DNA of 64,000 nt from Carettochelys insculpta (Eukaryota > Chordata > Testudines > Carettochelyidae), in contig NC_134147.1 of the NCBI RefSeq assembly GCF_033958435.1, positions 45,316,001 through 45,380,000 on the forward strand, in the 5' to 3' direction. A program made the translations under genes and the position numbers. The notes beneath the pieces are model-generated. The model was given only the letters and a program-made list of their open reading frames with translations. It was not told the origin of the DNA and made no database searches. This document shows, piece by piece, positions 1-12,555 of the stretch (positions are counted from its first letter, which is position 1; every line of letters starts with the position of its first letter).

Positions 1-675
1 TCAGCCTCCCATGTTCCCCCTTCCTTCACTTGCCACCTCCATCCATCTGTGTCTTTGTGCTACACTCTACTGGTAACTCTCCCTCCCACACTCCACTCCT
101 TACTCCTTGCCTGTCCTCTGCAGATCTGCAGTATGGCTGATATCGACTCGGCCTGTTCTCTTGTTGCCCCTAATGGAGCTGGCCCTCGCACCAGAAGCTG
201 TGGTGACTGCTGCAAGCCTTGGGGTGAACTAGACAAATCCAGAAGGCAGCTTCCTATCTCCAGTACATAAGCTGCTCTCTCTCCACCACTGTCATAACCC
301 AGTACATTCTGCATATCAGCCATTTAAAACCAAAAAATGCACAACTGCCACTTGATACTTATGTCAGTCACTAACACTCAGTCCACTGGCATCCCCTGGA
401 GAATTATATCCGCAGACTCATTCACAAAGTCATTGAAGAAAAAGTCATCTGTGCTCCAGTTCACTGCTGCTGGTGCATGAGAAACCATTGATCAACTGAA
501 GCACACTGCACATCATCAAGACCAACCAATTACTTTGGGTTTATTGTCTGTAGAGCTGGCCAAGGTGTCTTCAAATCAATTTAACTTGGGTCAAAAAGTG
601 ACGTACTTCAAGCAATGCACAACTTGCTGGACTTGGTGCCAGGGGACGTGATCGAGCCTAAAAGAATAAGTGGAC
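1..675. other. No recognisable gene or repeat
   Basis: Low-complexity C/T-rich start followed by mixed-composition DNA. Short overlapping frames on both strands at 49-323 show no domain, signal peptide or splice logic. Nothing here could be assigned. Confidence 0.5.
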
Positions 676-800
676 TGAGAAAGAATTAGGTAACTTCTGT
701 GAGGATAGGCCCATCAATGGCTATTCACCTTTGGGGGTTAGGAATTCAACTCCATGAGCCAGATGTCCCAGTACCTCCAATGGCTTCAAGCTAGGACTGT
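676..800 (+). mobile_element. CR1 LINE 3' fragment
   Basis: The stretch around 696-723 reads almost exactly as the amniote CR1 phrase GAGGATAGGYCCATCAATGG. It is followed by a decayed version of the usual CR1 continuation (tccatg, agatgtccc, gctaggactg). The fragment is short and truncated at both ends. Sense orientation is inferred from the phrase; no coding part remains. Confidence 0.55.
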
Positions 801-2151
801 TATTTATTTTCAATATAGCACACCTACCTGTATGATTTTACTAGTGAAAGAGGTAACGTTCACTTAAAGGCAGTGGTACTGAATGGGGAGCTGAGCATCT
901 CTTGGCAGCTCCATAGTGGCCTCTTTGAGGCAAATCCTTGCTAGGCTCTCTGAAGAGACTGTGAGAGTAAGGCTTTCACAAAAGGGGTGGCGAATATGAG
1001 GCTCTAAATCACTTGTTTACGTGCTTTAATGTGGATTTTGGAGCTTAAATTCAAGCTCCAATTTGCTGAAAAACTTGGCACAAGTTTTCAAGAGATGATT
1101 GTCCCCTGAAGCTGTGGGAGCATAAATGTATGTATTTAAAATTCCTCCTGTTTCTGCAAACACGGGGACGGACACATTCAGTGAGTGTCCAACCTCATCC
1201 CATTCTCGCTCAATCCCACACACAAACTATTTTTAGAAGTGGATTAAGTGCTTGTTCTGGAGGATAATTCAAATAGTTATTTCAATGCTTGTCAGGACAA
1301 ATCAACCATCACAGTGAAACAAATGCTGTTGTGTAAAAGGAACGTTTACATGCAAAATTATAATGACAATTATTCCTGACCCATTTAAATGTTTTTGGCC
1401 TCGGGCAGCAAGTTTCAGATTAACTGAAACTCATGAGAACCTCCAAATTAGGTTCACCTTCACAATGCTAAATCTACTCCAGGAGGCACATGTATATTTA
1501 TTTAAACTCCTGCGCAGTCAAATAACGTCTGTATGTTTATTTTTTTGGGAATAATTCTCATATACACAGCAGCAGCACAACCCATGAACAAAAGAGCAAT
1601 AGGCAAGGTGTACGTATGTGTGAGTTACTAATTTCTTTTTGAATCTTATCTGTCTTTCTTACTCTGGAGCTGCAGCAGCTTGCTAATGTATCAGATTTCC
1701 TGAGTAAGCATAAAGATGAACTTCAGATTAGCTCAGAAGGAAAAATAATAGCAATAGAAGTGTGAACTACATTCCAACAGTGCATGAGGTAATTGATACC
1801 AATGTCTGCCAGCAGCTCTTCCTGACTCTTCTGCCTAGTCATTAAGGGAACTTGTGATACTATGACCTTTCAATGTAGGTGGTTGAGCCAACGCATGCAA
1901 AGTTTGGTGTCTAAACGCAGGCCCCTAAATCCTTTTTATTTAGTACCTAAAGAAAATTTTCAAAGGCACTGAGCACTTGCATCTCAGTTTTGGCTTTGAA
2001 AATTTGGCCTTAATTGGTTCCAATTCTGTGACATTTTTACTCTCACTGAAAGCAATAGAGCTGCTCACAAAGTAAGGTCCTACTCAGTATAACTAAGTGG
2101 GGGCAGAATCAGCCTCTTTCTGGGGAAGATACAAGCTAAGATGGACTAGAG
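801..2151. other. Intergenic, no gene; possible old repeat near 1890-2010
   Basis: AT-rich DNA with no reading frame above 63 codons. Around 1890-2010 the wording (products of the type gtctaaac, ctaaatcc, ttttcaaaggcac) resembles an old interspersed repeat also hinted at near 47930, but I cannot name it. Confidence 0.4.
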
Positions 2152-2465
2152 CACTGTTTCTTAAACTATGTTCCAGAGAACACTGGTGTTCCATGAACAA
2201 CTCACAGGTGTGCCACGAGCGACAGGAAACATACGCTACTGATACATGTTTTCTGCTAGTAAAACCAAATGCAATGTTACTTCTTCATTGCTGTGATACC
2301 TGATTAAATCACCTCATTTTGTTTTTGCTGCATATGTTGCTGTTTGGGGTTTTTGTTGTTTCTTTGTTCTAACAAGAATTTTTTGAAGAAAATTTTCATA
2401 GGCATTCTGCATAAAACATATTATTGTTTGGTGTTCCATGGTCTCAAAAAGTTCAAGAAACACTG
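2152..2465. mobile_element. Old hAT-like DNA transposon remnant
   Basis: The left end reads cactgtttcttaaac and the right end, reverse-complemented, ccagtgtttcttgaac, giving imperfect terminal inverted repeats of the hAT/Charlie style (CAGTGTTTCTYAAAC). The interior has mirrored 'gtgttccatg' phrases near 2189 and 2432. The flanking 8-mers do not match, so no target duplication survives. It is non-autonomous, about 310 bp, with no transposase frame. Confidence 0.5.
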
Positions 2466-2565
2466 GCTTCGATGATACATTTTTACTCAAAAGAATACAT
2501 TAAATTATTGGTTTCTGGATGCAGGAATAATGGGTCAGATCTCAGTTAGCGTATCCTGCTGTGGT

Positions 2566-2848
2566 TCCACAGAATGCTACATTTGTACGGCTGGAAGAGA
2601 CCTCACGATGTCATCAAATCCAGACCTTTGTGCTGAGGCAGGACTAAGTAGAACTAGACCATCCCTGACAGGTGCTTGTCAAGCGTGTTCTTAAAAATTG
2701 CCAGTGACGGGAGTTCAACAAACTCCAGCAGATGCCTATTCCAGAGCTTAATGACCCTTACCTTGGGGAAGCTTTCCTACTATCTAACCTAGCACTCCCT
2801 TCCCATTGTCTAAGCCCATTACTTACTGTCCTATCTTCAGTGGATATG
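2566..2848 (-). mobile_element. CR1 LINE 3' fragment, antisense
   Basis: The reverse complement follows the amniote CR1 3' region. Read on the plus strand there is 'ggctggaagagacctca', then 'ctgaggcaggac', 'ttaaaaattgccagtgacgg', and 'cctattccagagcttaatgaccct'. The CR1 3' terminus is at the left end and the element is 5'-truncated at the right. No coding capacity remains. Confidence 0.8.
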
Positions 2849-3256
2849 GAGAAAGCAGCCAGCTGCTTGGGCCATGCACCTCTCTGTGCCATGCACCACA
2901 TGTGAGGAGAGGGGGAGACTTTGCATGCTTCCCCCCGCCCAGCCCGACACAATCATCACAGCTCCCATTGGCCGGGACAGAGAGGTATATGGCTCCAGCA
3001 GCTGACCACTTTGAGCAGTCTGGGGCTGCAGCCAGCAGGGAGCCTGCCTGAAAGTCATGGCAAGCTTCTGGCCACACCCACAGGCTTGAAGATTCCTATC
3101 CAGCCTGAAGGCTGTAGTTTGCCCACCCTTGCATTATAACATAAATATCAGCTATATATGGAATGCAGAAAACACATAGGATTCAATTTATGTACTTAAG
3201 ACATGTTGCCTATAACGCTTATATTAAAGCCTCACGTTTGAAGTGGTGCTTCATTG
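2849..3256. other. No gene; GC-rich overlapping frames
   Basis: Several short frames overlap on both strands at 2806-3139. This is typical of GC-rich non-coding sequence; there is no recognisable domain. The wording (gaccactttgagcagtctggggctgcagcc) suggests an old GC-rich repeat that I cannot name. Confidence 0.4.
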
Positions 3257-3569
3257 TAAGGTTGAACCTCTCTAATCCAGCTCTCGCCCATCTGGCAACT
3301 TCTGTAGTCTGGCTTGATTTTAGTTAGCCAAATGACCACTTATCATGGGTGTGACCAAGTTTCCTGCAGTTTCATAAACCAGTCCTGGCTCTCAGTGTTC
3401 TGTGCTGTTATTTAGCTGTAATTTGCCTAAATATCTTCTAAGAGCCCAGTAAGCAATGGCAGTGTTGGTAATGCTGCTAGACAATATTGACCTCCTGTGA
3501 TCCAGCAAATTCTCTTGTTCAGCACCAGCCAGATCCCCAGGGTGCTGGAATACAGAGGTTCAGTCTGTA
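3257..3569. mobile_element. TA-flanked MITE, copy 1 (Tc1/mariner-Tigger style)
   Basis: Terminal inverted repeats are present: left aggttgaacctctctaatcc, right end matching its reverse complement imperfectly (agaggttcagtctgta). TA dinucleotides lie at the outer ends. The interior is shared with the copies at 8214, 9411, 10935 and 15239: 'atgattttagttagc', 'gaccacttatcatgg', 'ctgtgctgttatttagctgtaa'. About 310 bp, no transposase. The TIR resembles the CAGGTTGA start of pogo/Tigger elements; the superfamily assignment is inference. Confidence 0.75.
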
Positions 3570-3805
3570 CATGTATTCATGCTCAGACACACACTCTGTA
3601 CTTGGTGTGTTAAGGCTGGGACACCTCTGAGAAGAAGAATGCTTTATCTCAGCAATCTATGACATTTGTGCAGCACGGGAGTGCTTGAAAAAGAAGTTTA
3701 GAGCTATTCATAAATGGGTGTGAAGTACAAGATAGTGTTACTCACTAATGGGTAAGATTTAGCTAAATTATCTGCACAGTCTCTGGAATCCTCCCTGAGA
3801 TCTTA

Positions 3806-4480
3806 GCAGTCACTCAATAACAAGTAGGATGTCTTCACGTCACCCTCTCATTTGTGGGTCCATTGATGGCTGATCAGCCCAATTCTGAAGCCACAGGTCT
3901 TATCACCAAAGGGGAATGTGTTGGTAGCTGTTTTGAGGGGGCCAGGGCAATTTTTGATACTCTTTTCTTCTTCTTCACTTCTCCTTATCTGCACTGGACC
4001 TCACAAATTGCTCCACCCCCTCATGGATTACTGTTCTCCACTGGTGATGGTCTTGGGCAAGGTTCTCCCAAGTGTTGATACCAATGCTGCATTTTTTCTC
4101 GTGTGCCTTCAGCATGTCTTTATATTGCTTCCTTTGGACCCCCAGTGCTCCTCTGTCCATCCTCCAACTTGGAAAACAGAATCTGTTTTAGGAGGCGCTG
4201 ATCAGACATCTGAGCAACGTGACCAGTCCAATGAAGCTGTCGATGAATGATAATGGCTTCAATGCTGGTCATGTTTCATTCTTCCAGGACACTTGTTCTC
4301 ATATGTCTATTCTCCCAAAAGATATTTAGGATTCTCCTAAGGCGGCATTGATATTGTTCAAGTGTCATCAAATAATGCTTGTAAGTTGTCCAGGTTTAAC
4401 ATGGATACAGTAATGTTGGAACAACCACTGCATGGTATGCAAGGAGCTTTGTCTCCTCATGTCTCCTCTAGCTTTAAAAT
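3806..4480 (-). mobile_element. LINE family B, antisense 3' part (degenerate reverse transcriptase)
   Basis: Translated on the minus strand this region gives the C-terminal part of a non-LTR reverse transcriptase ORF. It includes a 'PTLLY' segment near 4420, 'RLRRILNI' near 4335, 'LHWTGHV' near 4220, then 'QYKDMLK' and 'TWENLAQD..WR' near 4020-4130. The frame is broken by stops (one after the PTLLY block, one near 4280). Only 3975-4160 remains open, for 61 codons. The element's 3' end is at 3806, where the sequence aligns with a second copy at 51270. It is 5'-truncated and inactive. Confidence 0.7.
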
Positions 4481-7400
4481 CTTAACACCTACCCTGGTTG
4501 CTCCCCCTTCAAATCATGGAAGAGTCAATGTTTCAATAAAATATTCTACATTTTGGTACCAATCAGTGATATTCAGAGAATGCGTCTCATTTGTTCACAT
4601 TTGCACTCCTTTGACTTTCAGATAGGATCTGCACTGGAGCCTTCAAAATTCAACAAGAAAAATTTTCCTTATTGTATTTCCAGTTGGGAGTGAACACAGA
4701 AGAATGTTACCTTGAGTTTTCCAATCCAGTATCCAAGCTCTGGATTTGGCTCTTAGCTGGTTGGGAATCTTCAGACAAAACATGGTTCTATTATCAAATG
4801 CTGATTCATTGAAATTTAAACTTTTCATGGGAAAGGATTGGTTGTGACAAAATTCTTGTACCAAAAAAAAAAAATAGCTGGAAATGTTATTTCAGGTGTT
4901 TCAAAAGAATATATTTGGACACCTTTAAAGTGAAGGAAAATCTGGTTTTCTGGGTCAACAATGTTTTGCTTAGAAGTTTAACCTAATTAGAGCAAAAATA
5001 ATATTAAAATCTGTTATTTAAAATGCTTAATTTTGAAATTATCAAATGAAATATTTCAATAGACCTGAACTGAACTTTTGCATTTCTAGTTCACAAAAAT
5101 TGTGGATGTTTTGTTCTGACTGGGGAGGGAAGTTTTTTGACACCACAACAGAGTCTTCAGGCTTGGAAAGCTGTTGTTTGCCCAGCTATAGTCAGGATAA
5201 GCTTTGCTTTAGCATCTGAACCCCAGCTCCAGATCATTGAAGGTTTGCCCATCACTAACCCCCATGCTGATCCCGGGGCCTTCAGAACCAGAACACAGCT
5301 GAAAAACTGAGCTACTGATCTTAATTCCTCTCCTCCCCACAAATACGTTAAGGTGGGAGAGGGACATAAGAATCCAGAGTTTTGGTTCAGAGAAAGACAG
5401 CAGACACAATAACCAGCCCAGCTGGTATAAATCAGCATATCTCGACTAACTTCAGTGGGCCTCTGCCAGTTTACATCAATTGAGGATTTGGCCCAAACCT
5501 TGGATCTGGATTCAGGTTATAACCCCCATAAACACCTCTCCCCCCACACAACTAGTTTGGAGCTGTATAACTCTGAGGCTTGGTTTAAAATTAATTATTA
5601 CCAGGTTATGTGTAAGAAATGAAGTGATATTGAAACAACTGTGGCTTAGTATAAAACAAAAGTGCTAACACACAACTGGTTTTCCTCTGTGAGACAGGAG
5701 TACAAGGCTGTGGCCATTGTGTTTAGTATGCTGAACACATTCTGGCCTGGCAAGCTATTTACAGCAATGGACATGTGAGGAAGGAAGGAAGAAAGCTAGG
5801 AGAGGAGGGGGTGATACCTAAAATAGGAGCTAATGTGCTAGTTTCCTCTAGGGGAATGACAGGGGAGAGATTTTTCATTAATAGGGAACTGCCATCCCTC
5901 TACTTTTGAATTTAAACAAATAGGCTAATGATGATTATGGAATTTCCCTATTTATAGCAAGCCCAAGAACATGTAGACAATAGCATCATTTGTTAAGCTC
6001 CATTCTTCTGTTGGGGTGCAAATTCAATCCACCAGCTCTAGCTCTTTTCCCTGCATTTTGAAAGTAGATAACCAATGAAAAACAATGTCATTTCCCAGCA
6101 GAGAGTCTCAGGCTGAGCGAGGGCAGTCAGGGGAGAATGAGAAGGAGGCGTTGCAAACCGAGTGAATGAACGCCCTATTTGTTGTAGTTTTGATTGTCTG
6201 CACCAGCCAAAGCCACTGGAAAAATCAAAGATAACCAAGAGACTTGCATTCGTGTGTACAATATTTTGCTGCATCTGAACTCGACATCTCAGACTCATTT
6301 CTAATTACATTAAAAAACACACTTAGCAGAAAATAGATGGAAACCAGGGAAATCCAACCCACCCCAATTTGACTATTTCCTTGGTTCCAGGGACTCGGAA
6401 TAGATGGGTGTCTCTGGTCATAACAGCTACAAAATGCAAACCTGAGCTGACCTGCTGCCAATAATGTTTCCATTTTGTTTTCCATCATCTCTTCTTCCAT
6501 TGTCTATTGTCAGGTGCTGTTATGTCTGTCCGGCTCATGGAGAATACAAGCACCATCACGCCAGGAGCTTTTTGAATTCCCTCCATGCCAGTGGGGCTAG
6601 ATAGATAATAGTCAGGGGAATACTTAGAAACCAATATCACACAGGAGTTATGAGAGTAACTTAAAGTTTGTAAAATGGTTTAGAAAGGAAAAGGTCTATG
6701 GAAGGGCAAAGGACAGATTTTTAAATCTCCTACCCTTGCCAACATGTACTTGAACTTATGGTAACTAACAGTGGAGGCAAGCCTGGCTTCGGAGATTTTA
6801 TGATCTTCTGGCTTCCTGCATCACACAGGACATGGAGTGCCACCCAGTCATTCCTGCATCAAACCCAATGCTGTGTGGCTTAGCTAGAGCGTGACTTTTA
6901 GAGATGTGTCCGTGAAGAACCAGAGAGAGAAGTTTGTGCTGGTTTTATGATGATGTGACTCTGTTTACCTGCTTGCCTGACTGGAGTCAACTTGAAGGGG
7001 GCTGTTACGAAAAGAAGCAGGAAAGCAATGCAATGGTCAGAGGTAAGACAACTCTGGATAAACAACCTGGGACAATGGCTGACCCACTGAATGGGGAAGA
7101 TGCTCTTCCCAGACCCAAGGCCAGGGTCACACACTTGATGCACCTGCTCACAGCCTAAGAGCAAACAGACAACGAGTCTGCCCAGAGAAGGAGAAGCGGG
7201 GTTTAGCAGTGATTCTCGGGGTGTCTCCAGCAGATACACACTGAAGCAGACAGAGGTGCTGCAGGGCTGTGTGCCTGAGGCCACACCTCAGTGGGATTTG
7301 CCTCAGGCCGCTGTGCTTGCCGAGAAGTCATGAGCTTTAGGCAGCAGTGCAAGTAAACAACAATTCTTACCAGTATGACAGGGGAGGACACACCAGCTGA

Positions 7401-7988
7401 GGGTGGAGGTGCGACCTACCTACATGACTCCCGCATGCGACTCCACCCTGCCTGCAGCACTGGCCAGCCACTCTCTCTCCCTACTCTCCTCATCCTGCAT
7501 TACTTGGAGTTGGGGTACGACAGCCAGAGGAGCTGCTAGCAGTTCTGCTCCTGTCCCTGCTGCCCTGCCAGTCGGGGAGAAGAGCAGCCCCTCCAGCACC
7601 GCCCACCCCCTCAGCATAGAGCTGTCCTCGTGAGTGAGAGCAGGGGAGTGGGAGGCGCTGCTTGCCTCGTGACCATGACAGCACGGTGGCAGTAGGGGAT
7701 GCTGCAGCCTGGTGACCCCTCCCCCGCCACCTAAAGTGACTTGAAATGCAGAACTCCATTCTGGCAGAAGCTCAGAATTCCTGTTTTTGTTAAAAATATT
7801 TTGAAATCTCAGACATTCAAAACCTCTCTGTTTTAATCCACAACAATGGAAGGATTCATCAGGATTTGCTTGTTTCTTGTAATGGTATTGGTGTGAATAG
7901 AGCTGAGGGAGAAGCTTGAGGAAAGCGATTCTCAGGGAGTCTCCTCCACCAGCAGTGCAACAGAAACATCTCAGAAACGTTCTGATTC
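4481..7988. other. 3.5 kb with no recognisable gene or repeat
   Basis: Mostly AT-rich, unique-looking DNA. Frames of up to 128 codons (6898-7284 minus) lie in the GC-richer stretch 6890-7740. They overlap other frames on both strands, carry no domain I know, and have no convincing splice signals in register. A short A-run lies at 4863-4874. Nothing could be assigned. Confidence 0.45.
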
Positions 7989-8208
7989 TTAGTGACAGAG
8001 AGATGGCCGTGTTAGTCCCTATTCTATCAAAACCAAAAAGCAGTCATGTAGCACTTTAAAAACTGAAAAAGTAATTTATTAGGTGATGAGCTTTGGTGGG
8101 ACAGACCCACTTCTTCAGATCCAGGTCTGTCTCATGAAAGGTCATCACCCAATAAATTATTTTGTTAGTCTTTAAAGTGATACATGACTGGTTTTTTGTT
8201 CTAATTCT
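7989..8208. mobile_element. Fold-back element, diverged copy
   Basis: The left end (agagatggccgtgttagtc) matches the asymmetric end of the fold-back family seen at 46826 and 54561. The interior forms imperfect inverted arms: 'tcatgtagcactttaaa' near 8044 against 'ctttaaagtgatacatga' near 8171. A 'cttcttcagat' motif lies near the centre, as in the other copies. It has no coding content and is older than the other two copies, judging by arm mismatches. Confidence 0.6.
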
Positions 8209-8213
8209 TAGTT

Positions 8214-8540
8214 TTGGTTAAACCTCTCTAGTCCGGCACTCTCTCACCCAGCAATATCTCTAATCTGACATGATTTTAGTTGGTGGGATGACCACTTATC
8301 ATGGTTGTGGTCAAGGTTCCCATGGCCCCATAAAGTTTGTTTCCAGCCACCAGTCCTGGCTCGCAGTGTTCTGTGCTGTTATTTGGCTGTAATTTACCCA
8401 AATGTCTTCTAAGGGCCCAGTAAGCAGTGGAAGTGCTATTAATGCTGCTAGGCAATATTGGCCTCTCGTGGTCCAGCACATTCTCTCGTTCAGCACCAGT
8501 CAGGTCTGGAGGGTGCTGGATTAGAGAGTTTTGACCTGTG
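8214..8540. mobile_element. TA-flanked MITE, copy 2
   Basis: Starts with a decayed left TIR (ttaaacctctctagtccggc) and ends with ttagagagttttgacctgtg. The interior is the same as the copies at 3257, 9411, 10935 and 15239: 'gaccacttatcatgg', 'ccagtaagcagtgg', 'cagcaccagtcagg'. It directly follows the fold-back element at 7989. No transposase frame. Confidence 0.75.
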
Positions 8541-9410
8541 GAAGTAACTAGCAGAGACATCTGTGACCAGTGTGCTCCACTGATCGTGATATCCTTGTTA
8601 TTGGACCAGAAGAGTCATTTGAGCCCTAGCTACATTCTACATTCTGTGTCAATATGGATGGTGAGTCAAGGAAAAGCCCAGAACAGGGACTGGTCTATTA
8701 ATGTCTGTCAGAACCCATGTTGGGAATATACCATCAAAGGGTCATGGGTTCTAAGTCCAGACCGTGGACTGAAACTGTAGAGGTGGAGAGACGATGGAGT
8801 TTCCCCCTAGAGGTTGTAGGTGGATTCCGTCCCCACCAAACCATGTGTCATTCCCCAACCAAAACTGTCTACTCAGGAGCAGGTGAACGTGACCATGTGT
8901 GCATAGCCATGGTAGCAAGCTGAACTGCAAAACACTTTTGGTATATTTTCAGTCCTCATTTCAACCAACCTTGTCTGTCAATACCAGTGAGAAACAGACA
9001 TTTTCATTCATTGTGATGCTTTTATTTTTTAATCTCTTGTTGCACAAGCTTAGCTGTCTTCTTTGTTCCATCTATTCAAAGCTAATTTCTGGATCATCCT
9101 TTGATGCTTTGTTTTCTATTTATATAAGACAGCTTGTTACTTTTTCAAAGGGCAGCTTCTGTGGTTTAAAAATACTGTTCCTGGAGTGGAAGCCATACAT
9201 TACCTAACCATAACATTTTAAATATCAGATAAGCAACTTGCTTGCTAACAGTCTTGCATATAAAGGGTATTTATTTATCCGCAGCTTTCTGAGGGGATTC
9301 TAGATCATATACCATATTCCTCAAAAAGATGAGGGCAACAGGCAGAATCTCTAACTAGAAAGCATTAACAGCAATAAATTCATACAGAAGAGCCCAAACA
9401 GTACTAAAAC
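8541..9410. other. No gene or repeat recognised
   Basis: A 102-codon frame at 8899-9207 is AT-rich, low in information and unsupported by any domain. The stretch is otherwise plain sequence. Confidence 0.45.
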
Positions 9411-9743
9411 TGCAGCTTGAACCTCTCTGGTCTGGTTCTCTCTCTCATCTGGCAGCATCTGTAATCCGGCATGATTTTAGTTAGCGAGACAACCACTTAT
9501 CATGGCTGTGGCCAAGTTTCCTGTGGTCCCATAAAGTTCTTTGACAGACACTGGCCCTGGCTTGCAGCATTCTGTGCTGTTATTTAGCTGTAATTTACCC
9601 CTAAATGTCTTCAAAGAGCCCAGTAAGCAGCGGAGGTGTTGGCAGTGCTGCCAGACAACACTGACCTCCCCTGATCCAGCAAATTCTCTCGTTTGGTGCC
9701 AGTCAGGTCCTGAGGGTGCCAGACTAGAGAGGTTCAACCTGTA
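9411..9743. mobile_element. TA-flanked MITE, copy 3
   Basis: Left TIR cttgaacctctctggtc, right TIR agagaggttcaacctgta. The right outer TA is intact; the left has decayed to TG. The interior follows the family, with 'gtaatccggcatgattttag' near 9460. Frames on both strands inside it (9477-9759) are by-products of the repeat. Confidence 0.8.
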
Positions 9744-10934
9744 TTTCTTTTGCTTTTAAATGCTAGGTCACCACTCCCTGAGTGATGCTAGTGGTGAACA
9801 CTATTTCAAGGAATAAGTCATTTTGGTTTGTCCCCTGGAAAGAGGACAGAGTGTATAATAAAGTGGACATTCTTCGCTGTGGAGAGAAATGAGGCCAGGA
9901 GAGAGGATTGATCTTGCATCCTGACGAAGCTGGCCCCAGATGATGACATCCATACTGCAGCAGAGCCAAGACAGAGGCTGGCTAACCTCTAGTGGCTCTT
10001 TAGAGGTTACTTTGCAGTCAGGCATGGTGTCCCATGTTCCCGTGATGCAACACATCCCCTGCCTTTGCAGGATGTCTCAGCAAGGTTATCTAATGATAGT
10101 GCTTTTATTGATATTTATATTGCTTACAGAAGAGGACGTTGTGGAAAATCTGCTAGAATCCGTTAAAAATAGCAACGGCACTGCAAGATGGAGAGGAAGA
10201 GGTTTAGGGAATCTTAAAAAGCACAGCTAATTCATGCTCGCAAGCCACTAGCTCCCTAACCCTCACTTCTCTAAATGCCTTTGGAATTGTCATGCTGTTT
10301 GAAATGATCCTGCATTTTGGACATGTCTGTTTATTTGCTGACTGTCGTGCCACAATTATCACCGTCTTATTTTTGTACATCATCTGACATTTTCAGAGTG
10401 AGGTTTGATTAAGTTTTGACTTTCTTGAAATCGTAGTAGCTTTCTAGTTATATACGACTTGGATCTTGTATTTAACATTTGCCCATCTTGGAGTTCTTTA
10501 ATAAAGTGCCAGTGGAGGCTGTGCAAAATGAACCGTGATCTCACATTCTTTCTTCACTAAGATAAAAGCAGTAATGGAGTTCTAGCACAGGAAGTGAATT
10601 TATTATTAGCTGATGACATTTCTGAGAAGCAAATAATGGGCCTCAAGTCACCTGGGACGTGGCTTTCCTGCTAGCTGGGGAACTGTGGGAGGTACAGGCC
10701 TGTCCCTGTTCTGGGCCTTTCCTTGACTCACCGTTCATACTGGAACAACTGCAGCTAGCACAAAAGAGTTGTTTCTCATGTAATCAGGGTGAAAAACTGT
10801 AGTCACTGCTGCAGTAATCCCTGAATTTGACATCTGCATCGCGTGCCTCGCAGTTATGAACACCTGGTAAAAGGAAAGCTTTTACAGTTCTGGAAATGAA
10901 TGTTAAAGAGTGTCATGGATTTGAGATATCAATC
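9744..10934. other. No gene recognised
   Basis: Frames of 84-96 codons at 9801-10230 overlap on opposite strands and have no domain. The section 10240-10560 is AT-rich and looks unique. I cannot tell from one sequence whether it is conserved. Confidence 0.4.
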
Positions 10935-11325
10935 TACAGGTTGAACCTCTCTAATCCAGAACTCTCTCATCCAGCAACATCTGTAATCCAGCATGATTTT
11001 AGTTAGCCAGATGACCACTTATCATGGGTGTGGCCAAGCTTCCCATGGGCCCATAAAGTTTGTTTGCAGCGACCAGTCCTGCCTCTCCATGCTCTGTGCT
11101 GTTATTTAGCTCTAATTTACCCCAACTGTCTTCTGAGAGCCCAGGAAGCAGCAGAAGTGTTGGTAATGCTGCCAGACAATATAGATCTCTCGAGCTTCAG
11201 CAAATTCTCTCATTCAGCACTGGTCAGTTCCCAAGGGTGCTTTTGACCTCCTGTGGTCCAGCAAATTTTGTCATCTGGCACAGATCAGGTCCCGAGGGTG
11301 CCACATTAGAGAGGTTCAACCTGTA
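10935..11325. mobile_element. TA-flanked MITE, copy 4, with internal duplication
   Basis: This is the best-preserved copy. TA-caggttgaacctctctaatcc is at the left and attagagaggttcaacctg-TA at the right, so the TIRs are near-perfect for about 20 bp and TA-flanked. It is longer than its sisters because the 3' subterminal unit is doubled: about 61 bp at 11182-11242 and again at 11243-11303, each with 'cagcaaatt', a 'tctcatt/tgtcatc' block and 'agggtgc'. Confidence 0.85.
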
Positions 11326-12238
11326 CTCTGTAAATGAACAAAACAAACATTGATAACAAACTTCTATACTAAGTAATGGTCCAAAGGTCTTTTACTGTCT
11401 GAAAAAGGTTTCCTCTCTGTGGCAGCTTCTTTAAGTATAAAACCCTCTTACAATACATGAGTCCCAATCATCTGCAAGAAAACAAAATCTGTATATGTAA
11501 CTCTCAGTTCATCCCTGGCACATCTGTACACCTTTGTTGTCACCAGAAAGAAGCGATATTTTACAAATAGCCTTTGAGATCAGTTTAATAGGATAGAGAA
11601 GGGTGTCAAATAAATATTGCTCTCAAGGACCTCTCTCAGCTCGAGTGGCCCTGAAGAATTGGCTAGAGTGAAATTTACTAGCAAGGACTTGGCATTCTCT
11701 CCTGCCTGGCAAAACAACTGGCAAATCTCTAGTCATGAAAATGTTCAGCGTATAATGTTGATTGCTTCGTTCACTGGCCCTCTCTGTTCCATAGATCAAA
11801 TTTGTGAAAGGTATGTGAGGAAAGATTACAGGGACCCTTTGGGAGAGCTTAAAAATGCTCCTCACTGTACTTCTAGCAGACATATAGATGAAAGAAGATG
11901 CAGAGAGTGAGCGTGCGGGGATAAGACCGTAAATAGCATTACAAATGCCGGCTGACAGATAGTTATTTTACAGTGGTGTAAAAATATGTTTAGTCCTTTT
12001 ATGACAGTCTATGTCCTACAGTGCTTTGAAGGGAAAGCAGAAGTCTTGATAAATGGACTCCCCTTGCGTGTGATATGGTATATAGCTATTCATGTGGTAT
12101 AGGGAGGGCTTAATTGCTTTTAAAACTGCCAGAATTCAGTCCAAACAGAAACGTTGAACCCCGATAGCAGTGTTAGATACGAGGACCAAGGCTTTGTTTC
12201 AGCGAAGAACTACACTGTTAGCATGTGCGTAAATCCCT
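11326..12238. other. No gene recognised
   Basis: A 97-codon frame at 11617-11910 faces an 86-codon frame on the other strand. Neither shows a domain. The rest is AT-rich and unassigned. Confidence 0.4.
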
Positions 12239-12555
12239 ATGACTGCACTTAGACCTGCCGACAGGGGGGCAAAGAGGGCAGTTGCCCCAGGGCCCAGCAT
12301 TTCAAAGGGGCCCGAAGCTCCAGCTGCCGCCACCGCTACTTCAGCAGGGGTGGCAGCCAGAGCTCTGGGCCCTTTTGAAATCCTGCAGCTGCCATACTGT
12401 GCTGCTGCGCACAACTGTGAAGGAAGCGGTGGGGGTGGAGGAGCAATGATCCAAGAGGTGCAAACAGCTGTCTGCCCCACCCTTTCCACCTTGGCCTCGC
12501 CCCTTCTGGGGACACGGAGCCGGGGCCCCCTCCCACTTTGCCCCAGGTCCTATGG
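12239..12555. repeat. GC-rich dispersed repeat, copy 1
   Basis: A GC-rich block beginning ctgccgacaggggggcaaag, with 'cagttgccccagggcccagc' and mirrored 'tttcaaaggggccc' / 'gggcccttttgaaat' phrases near 12300 and 12370. Related blocks occur at 50960, 53436, 55985 and 61557. The 111- and 96-codon frames on opposite strands are artefacts of GC richness. The repeat class is unknown to me. Confidence 0.5.
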
